DNA of 64,000 bases from the NCBI RefSeq assembly GCF_910589235.1, contig NC_060971.1, positions 976,001 through 1,040,000 of the forward strand, given 5' to 3'. The DNA comes from Vespa crabro. Lineage: Eukaryota > Arthropoda > Insecta > Hymenoptera > Vespidae. The notes beneath the pieces are model-generated. The model did not search any database. It was not told where the DNA came from and saw nothing but the letters and a program-made list of their open reading frames with translations. Both the position numbers and the translations under genes were made by a program. Below are positions 25,161 through 36,259 of the stretch, piece by piece (the first letter of the stretch is position 1; every line of letters starts with the position of its first letter).

Positions 25161-25182
25161 TATATATATGTATATATATATA
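25112..25182. repeat. (TA)n microsatellite
   Basis: TA run with two short interruptions. Confidence 0.95.
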
Positions 25183-25378
25183 AAGTATTGAAATCCGTCA
25201 TTTTAGTCTAGCTTACCATTTAAATAAATCATTTTATATAGAAAAATATAAAAGTCATAAAATCTGAGTTCAGAAACAAATTTTGATGATAGCGTTTAAT
25301 TGTATTCTGACGATATACTCATTCTGTCAAATTACAAGCAATGAAATTATTACGCAGCTCTCTTATGCGCGTCTGACT

Positions 25379-25406
25379 GTAAAATATAGTTTACTCTATA
25401 TTTTAC
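25379..25406. repeat. Perfect 11-base inverted repeat with 6-base loop
   Basis: GTAAAATATAG and CTATATTTTAC flank TTTACT. It is too short for a typical animal pre-miRNA; function unknown. Confidence 0.75.
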
Positions 25407-26790
25407 AACGTAATATTTCGCATCCATCTATTGTACCTGCTTTGAAACTCAGATTGCCTTAATGACAATTATTATATGTCTGTAAATATGGACAATACAA
25501 TGTAGATTTAAAAGAATAGTACTTTAAAATAATAGGCAATGTATTGATGTGCTCAATTGATTAAGATGATTTATAAAGTGTGTAGAGGTATACTTTGTAT
25601 AAGAATTATATATGTTGTATTCAACATATTTATGCTGATACCTACACACATGTGAGTGTGTACATTATCCCTTTCCATGCATTGGCAGCTAATTTGATTA
25701 AGTCTATTATTCTTTGATAATAGAAAAATGCTACACAAAAATTAATGTTATGTATAATAAAGTTCATTAATACGGCCTAACATGCGTGACTTTGTGATTT
25801 AATTACTATTTTATTAAACTAACATTAATTTAAACATTTTTAAGTATATCATTATATGGTACATATACATTATACGTATTAATTTAGAATATTATATATC
25901 CAATATTACTATAAGAATATTGCAAAAAGTACCTGAGAAACAAAAGGATTTTTTTTTTATATCTATATAAAAAATACAACGGTAGTTGGTATTTTGCAAT
26001 TAACAATTCTTCTAAACATTTATAGAATCATTGTCATTGTCTCATTCTTTCTATTTAGGGAAATTTTTAATATTTTTATCTGTTGATATGAAAAAAAAGA
26101 AGATAAAGAAAAAAAAAGAAAAAAAAAATAGAGAAAACGATAATTATCGAACAATGCATCATTATATTTTATTCTAAATAACACATTTTTTATATTCATA
26201 ATATCCATTCTCTTTACGAATCTTTTTTATAACATTTAACAACGATACATGTATACTTTTGAAACATTTAAAATATAATTTGTATAATTTTGAAACATTA
26301 AAATATAGTTTGAAATTGTTTGTTAACTAAAATTGATAATTAATACGTTGATGTATAGTATATTATTTTTAAGAAGTCATACGCAATATAAATTAAGTAA
26401 ATAAGTAAATGTAATAAGCTTAAAAGATTTAATTGTTTTTGATCGCATATAACTCTACATAACTTACAACACATCTTTCTTTAAGAAAATTCGAGATAAT
26501 TCGAGATGTATGTACATTATAGTTCAAATATGAACTTGGTAAATAGGTACATGCATGAGACTTTTTGTTATCTTTACAATATTTATAACGCTATACTCTT
26601 ATAAAGAGAAACAAAAATTTAAAGAGAACAAAAATATCCATAAAAAGTGATATTTAGATCATAAATAAATAATTACAATTGATTTAAAAGTCTTTAGTTA
26701 TATAAATGAAAGAATCCATTAAATATGTTCTTATTTGCAGAACATTTTCGAACATGATTCGAACTGATTAATTAATTTATCAATAATGAT

Positions 26791-27823
26791 TTACCAATAA
26801 AAGGAATTATGAAGAAATTCTGCCGTAGATTTGTATAACGACGAAGCACTTTGTCTTAAGCCACTAAATAAAGATACGACTCCTTCTTTTCCATCTTCTT
26901 GCTCTTCTTCTTCCGGTAAGTATTCTGGCATATTTTCAATGTCATCCGTATCTTCTTTATGGGTCTGAGACATAGAATTTTCATTGATTTTTTCAATATT
27001 TTTACGTAAGTGTCAAATGGAAATTTAACAAAAAGCAAATTACCAATCTAACTAGAAATTCTTGATTGAATTTATTTTTTGTAACTAGCCATGCCTCCAT
27101 GTTGTCTAAATTTTCTTGTATAGCTTCAGCAATTTGCTTGGCGGTAACATTATTTAATGTACGCATGGTAACACGTTGATGTTCAACATCTATTACAAGA
27201 GATATCAATCCCTCAATTTTGATCAATGTTGATTCCAGTTCAGATCTAGTCTCCTATTTTTAATATTAAACATAAAGCTCATTAATTAAGATAGCTTTTA
27301 TTAAAGAAAAAGCAAACTTACCGGCAATAAGCCTTGAACATGTAATACAATTACATGGGTTTTTAATTTCTTTCTTTCGATGATCCTGCATCTACTGCGT
27401 AAATTATATATGGGTGGTTTCATACGTTCTATGTTATCTTTTAGATGTTGCGCCCTTTTAGATATTTCTGGTTCGCTCAATATAAATCTGTTTACAACAG
27501 CATCTAAGGCTTCCCTTATTCCAAAAGTAGAGGTTATGTGTAAATAATTATCAGCATTTTTAATAAACAATTCCAAAATATCTAATGAGAGATTAATAAT
27601 ATCTAAATAAGGTACTTCGAGAATATATGCTATGTAGGACAACACCGTTTTATCCTGTAATAACAAAAATACGTGATAACATTGTATTTATGTATTGAAC
27701 TGAGAAAAAAATATGTTTTACCTTTAAGATTGTGTCATGATTAGAAAAATCATCTGCTAATTTCTTATATGTTTCTAATGTTGCTCTTATTTCCTTAGGA
27801 TTATCATATTCTTCCGTTTCCAT
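26791..27823 (-). CDS. ARMC1: Armadillo repeat-containing protein 1 (ARMC1)
   Basis: Coding exons are 27722-27823, 27322-27654, 27044-27253 and 26791-26964, giving 272 residues; human ARMC1 has about 282. The N-terminal helical (armadillo-like) part includes YIAYILEVPYLDIINLSL. A heavy-metal-associated-like domain follows at about 130-210, with VIVLHVQGLLP and RVTMRTLNNVTAKQIAEAI; it lacks a CxxC metal site. An acidic linker (YLPEEEEQEDGKEG) precedes the conserved C-terminus SASSLYKSTAEFL. In mammals ARMC1 associates with mitochondria and the MICOS/MIB bridge and affects mitochondrial distribution; this is known for the family and inferred here. The start at 27823 is the first ATG of the frame. 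The first intron is 67 bases. Confidence 0.92.
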
Positions 27824-28300
27824 TTTGTACACGTAACGTAAACGGGAATTATTTTGGAAACCCGTGCACCGCAGTAATGAAACTTAATGATTGAGAACAT
27901 TCAATCTTCTGAAATGATCAGATATATACATATATATATATATACATATATTTTTTTTTTATTTTCATTGATAAACCAATATTACAGTATGTACCATATT
28001 TCACAATATAAACAACAACTTACACTATTTGTCACGATAAAAGTTAAGTAAATTAAACATAATGTAACTCATAAAAATACAGTAAGAACAAAACGTCCTT
28101 TTTTTCTTTTTAAGAACCAACAATTATTTGAGTATATATAAAAATAAATTAATTAAATCGACATTAAAGGGTATCACAGAAGGAAGTTGAACGTGCACGT
28201 TGCAAACAAAGAGAGCTGGTAGAATGAGTAGTTACTATTTACTTCGCAGAAAACACGAGTTGACTCGTAGCGCCAAACATGCTTTTCCATTTGATTTCTA
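27824..28300 (-). promoter_or_regulatory. Upstream region of ARMC1
   Basis: AT-rich DNA with a TA/TACA block at about 27925-27950. It should carry the ARMC1 promoter. No defined element was recognised. Confidence 0.35.
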
Positions 28301-29099
28301 TAACTACATATACGAGTCAATCGTTCATATAGCTCAGAAAACTTCTAATGATAATGAAAAAAAAGAAAGTTTAGAATAAGTTTTATAGCGATAATAAAAG
28401 ACAATAAATAATTATATGAATAGAATTGACGTTCATGTAAAAATAATTATAGAAGCATTAAAGAATAGGCCAAAAAAATTATAAGATGAGAAATGGAAAG
28501 AAAAATGATGAAAATTTAAGCAAATTGAAATAAAAATATCGGATTCTATCTATTTTTGTATCAAGTAGTATAATATGGCGTCTAAATCGAACGTATCAAT
28601 TTCTGTTATATTTTTCACTTATTATACTAAAAAGAAAAAGAAAATTTAAATTGTAAAATTTTTACTATACTGATTCAAGATTTTATCATTAATACCGTTT
28701 TAGTCATTTTTTAATTATTCAAATTTATGCAGATCCCTAATAAAGATTCTTGGTAGTGACGACAGACGGCGCCATAGTTGCATAATTGGCGCGATTTTTT
28801 CCCAGTGGCTTTCCTTTATCCGCGCCATATGTGAATGCCATATCTTTCCTCGCAAAACTATACGTTTCTTGTAATAATTTATAAGTTGTTGACGATCAAT
28901 GTGCGTGTTTTTATTTTCTTCATTGAAACTGCTAGACAACGCGTGGAGCCCTCGTTAATTATCCATAAAATAGGAATACGTCTGTTTTTATTCGTGTGGA
29001 TAAGGAATATATATATATATACGCGCACTCGCAACACACACATGTATGTATATACAATAATAAATTTTTATTCGATATATGTATAACATAACATAACAT

Positions 29100-29158
<59 letters not shown>

Positions 29159-31058
29159 CTTTTTATAGAAATTTTCGAATTTTTATACAAGGAGATAATT
29201 TGTTATGTTGAAAAAAGATAATCTTCGACAAAATTTGTATAATTTTATGACTCCAATTTACAAATTATTTTATAAAATGGAATTTAGGTTACATTTTGTC
29301 AAATTTTTATTTTGACAAAATAAAGAATAAATCCTCTAATTTTTCTACAAGAGTAAATAGTATATTTTGTTTTAAAAAGATTTCTCAAAATTTAATTTCA
29401 TGATTATAATTTGTATATTATTTCATAAAATAAATGTTTAAGTTATATTTTATGAAATTTTCCTTTTAAATATGGCATAACATGTAAATGTGTATCTATT
29501 TCTTTATATAAATTTTCTTATTTACATATAAGCAAATAATTTGTTTTTTATATCAAAAATATATCTCAAGAAGTTGATTTAATTTTATTATTTTACAATT
29601 TTGAAATAATTTTATAAAATAAATTTTTAGATTATACATACATACATACGCATATGTATATGGGGTAATCCCAAGTATATTAGGGTTCAATATTTGATCG
29701 GATAAGATATTTTATGATATAAATAATAAATAAGGAAAGAGTGGATTTTTATGATTTTTTAAAAGACAACGTTTCATAAAGTCATAAAACTTTTATGGAG
29801 AGAAGAAGGCCATCCGCATGCGATGCGTCGCATTGCGTTTAGATTTTTGGATGAAATTGTACGAGTTGCCAGTACTAGATGGGTCGGTACTCCATGGTGG
29901 GAGCTCTTCTTTGGGTGGGCGTTGCTGGGTCGATACAGGGTGGATATCGTCGTCAGTCGCAAGGAACGCATCACAGGGTCGGACGAATATTCTCTTTGCC
30001 GAATGTTATTTATATATTTTATTTATTTTTCCAACTTTCATCTCAAAATAGACGGAAATATGACTACAATGTTATATATAAAAATTGTATATATATATAT
30101 ATATATATATGAATCGTATCTATTGGTTTGCGGCCATTAAATAATATGTAAGAATTTTCCGTAAAAAATACTAATATTATTTATTTATAAAATGATGAAA
30201 ATTCCAATATTATTTATCAGCCACAATCCACTACTATAGCATTATATATATATAAACAATATTTTATATTGGATTGGGCCTTATACATTATGTTTGAATT
30301 TTGAGCAACAAAAAAAAATACTAAAGAAAAAGAAAATTAAATTGTATAAAGAAAATTTCAACATTATTTATTGGCTAATTTAATGCATACGTCATCAATA
30401 AAATAATTTGCAAAAATCTTTCTAATCTAATATACATCTTATTTGGACTATTAGAATAAAAAAAAAAGTAATTTGTAATCTTAAGGAACAATCTGAATTG
30501 TTAGATAAAACACGCGAATCAATGAGCTCTGATATTTTTTCTATCATAACTCGACACTATCATTGATCGGGTTCTCATTGTAATTTAACTATCTTTCTTA
30601 ATCACTCTTCGAGCAGATTCTCAAGGATTCGTACTATTCATGAAGTTTCACTAACGAATCCTTGACGTTGATAAAAAATGTCTGCTTCTAACAGAATGAG
30701 AGAGATAAGTTAGAATGAAACATTTATTATTTTGTTATCTGTGATTGTTTTTAAGACGGACTATTTACTAAACAAACAAACAAATGATCCAAGAGAACTT
30801 GATACTATGATGAAATTTATCAATCCATTTTGTACGAAGAATTTAAAAAATGATAAAACTATTAGCCATTCATTTGTAAAATATTCTATATTCTATATAA
30901 TTAAATGAACGACGGAAATTTATCGGATGCATAAAACGAAGCATTACAAGTTTTTTTTTTATATCGCAAACACGGAATTTTTGTTCCAAATATTTTTTTA
31001 TTAACCTCCAATTTTCTGATCATTATACCCTTTTTATGAATATTTTTGAAGAACATAC
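28301..31058. other. AT-rich gene-free region with a GC-rich island
   Basis: Mostly AT-rich DNA. It has a TA microsatellite at 29103-29157, three degenerate AT-rich repeats between 29260 and 29640, and a sharply GC-richer island at about 29790-29995 that keeps more than one open frame but matches nothing I recognise. A cluster of GGCGC words occurs near 28765-28835. No supported gene. Confidence 0.5.
29103..29157. repeat. (TA)n microsatellite
   Basis: Uninterrupted TA run, preceded by four ACATA units. Confidence 0.95.
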
Positions 31059-31216
31059 CTGTGTGCCTGCGCTCGTTGAGAAGTCAACACGATGCCCTCG
31101 GTAAATTTCCAGGTACGATGAATTTCTGCACGGATGCTGCAGTGTGCACACATCAAGAGACGAACTGTAAATAGGCATACGCTCTGATGAACAAAGCTCG
31201 CGAATATCGGAATCGT
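31059..31216 (-). other. Orphan exon-like segment of unknown transcript
   Basis: Read on the minus strand, a pyrimidine-rich tract and TATAG acceptor precede 158 GC-balanced bases that end CACAG before a strong GTATGT donor. Two of the three frames are open, one beginning DSDIRELCSSERMPIYSSSL. No partner exon is evident, so this may be an exon of a long non-coding RNA, a UTR exon, or chance. Confidence 0.35.
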
Positions 31217-31634
31217 CTATACACACAACAACAGATAGGTTTATTCAGAGTAAGCAGAATTTCTGTAGAAACTTTAAAAGATATTTATGTGTGTCCTTGG
31301 TGTATATACATATATATATACAGGTATAGCTAATCGAAAGAATTAAAAAAAAGAGAAAGAAAGGAAAATAAGAAATGGGAAAAAAAAATCATTACCGAAA
31401 CATTTTACAAAATTATATTGATCTATCTTTCATCTCGAATTCAATGTTACGTTTGACATATTCAATTTTTATCTCCATTATTTTCTATTTTTCTTCCATT
31501 CTTGTCTCTTTCTCTTCTTCGTTCATCCATCTATTTTTGATCGTAAATAGAGTCATATATTCGGCCGTAGACATCGAGTCACGTTTTCTCTCAAAGATTT
31601 ATGTCGATAGAAGATCCGAGGTGAACGAGCTTAC

Positions 31635-31669
<35 letters not shown>

Positions 31670-32158
31670 AAAAGAAAACAAAGTAAATAAATGTAATAAA
31701 ATTTTATCACCTCTCTTTCTGCGTCATGTTCTTTAGGAAAACAAAAAACCGTTTTAATACTAATTCATTATTTTTATACATTTATATGAATGGGAAGCTA
31801 CACACATTTATGCGATAGATGCAATTTCACGACAGAGAAATACCGATTTCCATTTGTATTCTCTCGGTGTGCAATGTGAATCGAGAACTATATAATATAT
31901 ATATAGACGCTGCATTAGTCTCGTTTAACCGTTGAACGCGTATCGGTTATATCGACGAAATATTTTATTATGACATCGATGGAACGTTGAACGGTCCTTT
32001 TATCAAGACGCAAAAAGAAAAACTTACGCGATTAATTCTCTGTCATCGACAAATACAAGTACATATGTGATATATTACGCACGATATGCTTTGCTATTGA
32101 TTATTTATACGTGTGTACATATATCCGATCAGCAAGCAAATAAATGTACATGTAAATT

Positions 32159-32205
<47 letters not shown>

Positions 32206-34216
32206 GTATTCTATTCTAATATAATATAATATTGTAATATTCTCTAAAATGATAAATTCGGAACGTCCAACTTGCAGGTTGTGTAGTATACAACACTAGA
32301 GTATAGTACGCTATTCGTATATTATATAAGAACGTAGTAATATTGCGACTAGCCTTGAAAGAAATTTCAGGATACGATTTTGTAGGAAAAACCGTAGCGA
32401 TGTAAGTAGCAGTATTCTCGATGAAAAACGGAACACGAATACGTATTCTACGGTTGCCAATCAGCAAGATGCGCTGAACGAGAACAAGAAATAGCCGAGT
32501 GTTCTTTTCAAAAGGGAGAAACTTTCCAACGATGACCACCGAAGTGGAATATGGTAATACGAGAAGTAAGATCGGTACGAATGCGTTGAGGATTTTCTTC
32601 GAATCTAGCTACGTTATGTATTCGCACCAATATATACGACGCTTATATACTTACTTATATGTCTATGTAAGTGTAAGTCATATCAATTCTACTCTCGAAA
32701 TGGTATTGTTTCGAGAGATATCTCGTTGTTGAAAATGTAACATTCGATGCACCGTAAACCTATTAAGAGGAGCAATTAGTATCTCTTAATGATGTTTCGT
32801 TAGCCAAATAGATAGTAATTTATCTTGCCGTAATTGCTTATCCTCCCTGCTTATCTCGTTTTACACATTTTTATTTTATTTGATTTTAATTAACACCTAG
32901 ACCACCCATTATTACTTTGTTATTTTTTCAATGATTTTTCACAAAGCTAATTTACATACTTTGACCTAAAGTTTATACCTTTAAGCTACGTGCCATTTTG
33001 TGCCACTACGAAATATAAAACAATTCACGCAAACACGCAAGTATGATATTTATCGTACGGCGAACTTACATTATTATTCATCGTTTTCTTAATATCGATG
33101 AAACACGCATCTCCATTGTGTATATAGTAAATATTTTTTTTTTCTTTCTAACAGTATCAATTAATATTCTAACATAATATTTTAATATTTTCATAAAAAA
33201 TATAATAATATTTTTAATTATTTTTTTATTATTTTTGCTCTCACAATAATTTTTTGAAAAAAATTAATTTTCTTATTTCATCGATAAATAATTTTTATGA
33301 TCTGATATTAAGTTCATTTCGTGATTGCATTTTTTCTCTTTCTCTATTGAATATTAATAAAAACAAATGATGATAGATGCTTTGTTAAGTAACTTGTTGG
33401 TGATTTTATTTTCGAAAGAAACTATATGTTTTTCTTTCCGACGAAATCGAAATTGCTGACGTATCTTATTTCTTTGATTCTGTTTTCAAACTGTAAATAT
33501 TCTACACTTTACCGAATATTTTTGTTATAATTTTGTAACGATCGGACATAGTCTACTATACAAACATGTCTATTTTTAGTAGACATCGAAATTACGAATA
33601 TTTTTGTTGAATTGTACGTATTGTACACATTTATATATTATTATTTACATGTATGTATATATATATATATATATATTCGTGTGTAATATTCTTATTATTA
33701 TTATACTTTCCATATGTAACAAGTATACGAAATATTGTTCCAGATGATATCGCAACATGGAAAATGCTAATCATTTGATCCTAAGTTCCAGATTAACAAA
33801 TGATATTCTGGAGGTAATAACTATACTAAATCTATTTGCATACTACTTGGGGAAAGTTACGCAGGATAAAACTTGCGAGTAATCATTTCTAATCTCCGAT
33901 CTACGCAACTATTCGAAAAAAGTATCGATGTTTTGCCGAGCTATTTTACTTTTATATAGATAGAAATCTGCATCGTCATAGATATATCAGAAATATAGTA
34001 GAATCATTTGATAAGCAGCGTTGATCAAATATAAACTTAACTATGAGATAGATACTTATAAAGATACTTTCATAATGAAAGACAAAAATTATGAGAGTAA
34101 AAGTAATTCATTTCTATCAATGATAATGATGAAACATTTTAACAACTTAAACCGATTTATTAATGAATAGAAATTATAAAAAAATTCTTACTATAATTTT
34201 CTTTCTATTCTTTCAT
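31217..34216. other. AT-rich gene-free region
   Basis: Contains an A30 run (31638-31667), a TA microsatellite (32162-32202) and a smaller one near 33655-33676. The open frame at 32499-32732 has no family resemblance. Nothing else is supported. Confidence 0.5.
32162..32202. repeat. (TA)n microsatellite
   Basis: Uninterrupted TA run of about 41 bases. Confidence 0.95.
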
Positions 34217-34267
34217 TCATAAATATTCTGGCATGCTTCCAATACCATTCGTATCCTCTTTACGAGT
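34217..34267 (-). pseudogene. Decayed duplicate of the start of ARMC1 exon 4
   Basis: The minus strand reads TRKEDTNGIGSMPEYL and then TGA, aligning with THKEDTDDIENMPEYL at the start of ARMC1 exon 4 (26964 downwards): 11 of 16 residues match. The acceptor AG just before the first codon is kept. Weaker similarity continues about 30 bases into the flanking intron. The copy is on the same strand as its parent, about 7.3 kb away, and includes intron, so it arose by DNA duplication rather than retroposition. The stop replaces the Pro codon of the parent. Confidence 0.6.
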
Positions 34268-35141
34268 CTTCCACAAGCGAATCTTCCTAGATGTGAGTAA
34301 TTATAATTAAAAAACAAAGAGGGAAAATTTGACAATAGACAGCAAAATGGTCGAGGAATTTAGAATGAACAAAGAAAATTGGTGAAGGAAGAATGAAAGA
34401 TTTGGGATTTAGCGGTAGAAAGGGTGCTGACTGAAACGAAATCGTTTCTAGTATGGAGAGTTACCCGTAGGATATGTATGTAGGTACTAGCGAGAATACG
34501 TCAACGTTCGCGAGGCCTCCTCTTTTATTCATGAGGACAGGCGAAAAAGCGATCCGGAGTGGACGTTTAAAGTCAATCGATCCGCATCGATGGATTTAAA
34601 GCAAATCCCAGTTCTCGGTCGCCACGACATTGGGTCATCTGTCATGCGATCGTTTCACCAAACTACGTGTTCTAGCCCTAGTGACATCGATATTTTCTAC
34701 GTGAATTTATATCTATTGTATGTACATATCAAATTATTTTTATGATTTATATTGATATATGTATTATACAAAACTATTCACACATTGTGTTTATATGCAT
34801 TTAACCATAATCTTACGAATTATAATATATACGTACATATTTTTGTTTTCGTACGTACAAGATTATTTCTACGATTTCTTCTATACAAAACTATACCTAT
34901 TGACGTCTATATTAAGCTGGCCAATAAATGATGTTGAAATTTTTATTATTTCATATCTAAATGAAATATTGGTAAAACGAAAAGAATAATTAAATAAATA
35001 GGACTGGTATAAAAATGGTAGTGTAGTATATATAGTATAATATATATTAGTAGTATAATATATATTGGATTAGTCAACATGCAATGATTTTAATTAAAAA
35101 TACTATTATTATTTATTTAGATGGAATATTGAAAATTTATA

Positions 35142-35218
<77 letters not shown>

Positions 35219-35879
35219 GTCTTAAACGATTGTTTCTCTAGTAGTATAAATTCTCAAGTACTATACGAAGGACAAGTTAGTTGAAAACGATCTCATTTCA
35301 AATCCATCCTACGTTCTATAAAAGTTGAATGAAGAAGCTATCAAGTCGAGCGTTCGTTTACTGCTTTCTCGAATCCTCCTCGTGTGCACCGTTAATCGCA
35401 TTTAATTATCTATTTTCAATTAAGTTCTTAGAGTTAGTGTTAAAATCAAAGAAATAGAAAGAAGAAGAAAAAGAAAAGAACAACGAAAGCTTTCGGCAAG
35501 TTAGACAAGTAAGAAGAGTAGTAAGAGGTCGTAAGAAATTTTTGTTCTCTGTCAATGGCGTAATCGAGATTAGCGATTTAGAAGAACGGTTCCTTAAAAA
35601 GGACGTCAATTACGTTTCTGCTTGATGTTTGGTAAAATCGGTTTGTCTGACTTCGAGAAAGAAAGAGAGAGAGAGAGAGAAAGAGATGGAGAGAGAGGGA
35701 GAGAGATAAAAATAGACCGAAAAAACGATCAGTAAGAGAAAAAGAAAAAAAAAGGAAAAGGAAGAAACGACGGATCGCGAAATGGGATAAAATGTAAAAG
35801 GACTATAGCAGTGGGGGAAGAGAGAAGGGAGAAAGGGAGGAGGGAATAAAAGAGAGGGTAGTCGTTTTCTCCCCGTAGA
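34268..35879. other. Gene-free region upstream of frequenin
   Basis: Includes a GC-balanced, repeat-free part (about 34430-34690) that might be regulatory, a long TA microsatellite, and purine-rich DNA from 35440 to 35880. No coding exon is supported. Confidence 0.45.
35139..35206. repeat. (TA)n microsatellite
   Basis: TA run of about 68 bases with one TG interruption. Confidence 0.95.
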
Positions 35880-36060
35880 AGACGTGGGGAAGAGACGATG
35901 GGAGAGAGCCGCGTTCACCGGTTCGAACGTTGTCGCGCCTGCGCAATGCTTACCCCACGCACCAGCACGTAATGTCACCGTTGAGCCAGTCTGACGCCAG
36001 GCGCCGCGAAGCTATGACGTCACTGGTTCGCGCTTTGCCGACGTACTTGCTTTTCTCGCC
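35880..36060 (+). promoter_or_regulatory. CpG-rich promoter candidate, possibly of frequenin
   Basis: This is the most CpG-rich stretch in this part of the window. It carries CCTGCGCAATGC at about 35938-35949, resembling an NRF1 site, and a perfect cAMP-response element TGACGTCA at 36015-36022, with CAGGCGCCGCG between them. The nearest downstream gene is frequenin, whose first coding exon begins 2.4 kb away. Assignment to that gene is inference. Confidence 0.45.
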
Positions 36061-36202
36061 AACAACGGTAAGAAGCTCATGAATGAAATCTCGCTATTTC
36101 GACGGCTCGAACAACTACGGCCATTTTTCACGAAAAATACGTACTCCTTTTTGCATCCTTCTTGGTTATACAGGAGTAAGATTGACAGACAGACGGACAA
36201 AT

Positions 36203-36259
<57 letters not shown>

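Larger units (their letters stand above)
23262..26790. other. Wallenda 3' UTR and intergenic region
   Basis: A 3.5-kb AT-rich stretch between wallenda and the convergent ARMC1 gene. The first part should be wallenda 3' UTR; AATAAA signals are frequent, so its end cannot be placed. It holds two strong short inverted repeats (23823-23851 and 25379-25406) and CA and TA microsatellites. No coding exon is seen on either strand. Confidence 0.55.

Noticed and set aside
28715..28939. 74-residue minus-strand frame containing MARIKESHWEKIAPIMQLW
   Set aside because: The composition looks protein-like, but no family, splice site or second exon supports it. The region may simply be a CpG-bearing promoter-like stretch.
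35084..35284. 66-residue Tyr/Ile-rich open frame
   Set aside because: It translates the TA microsatellite at 35139-35206.
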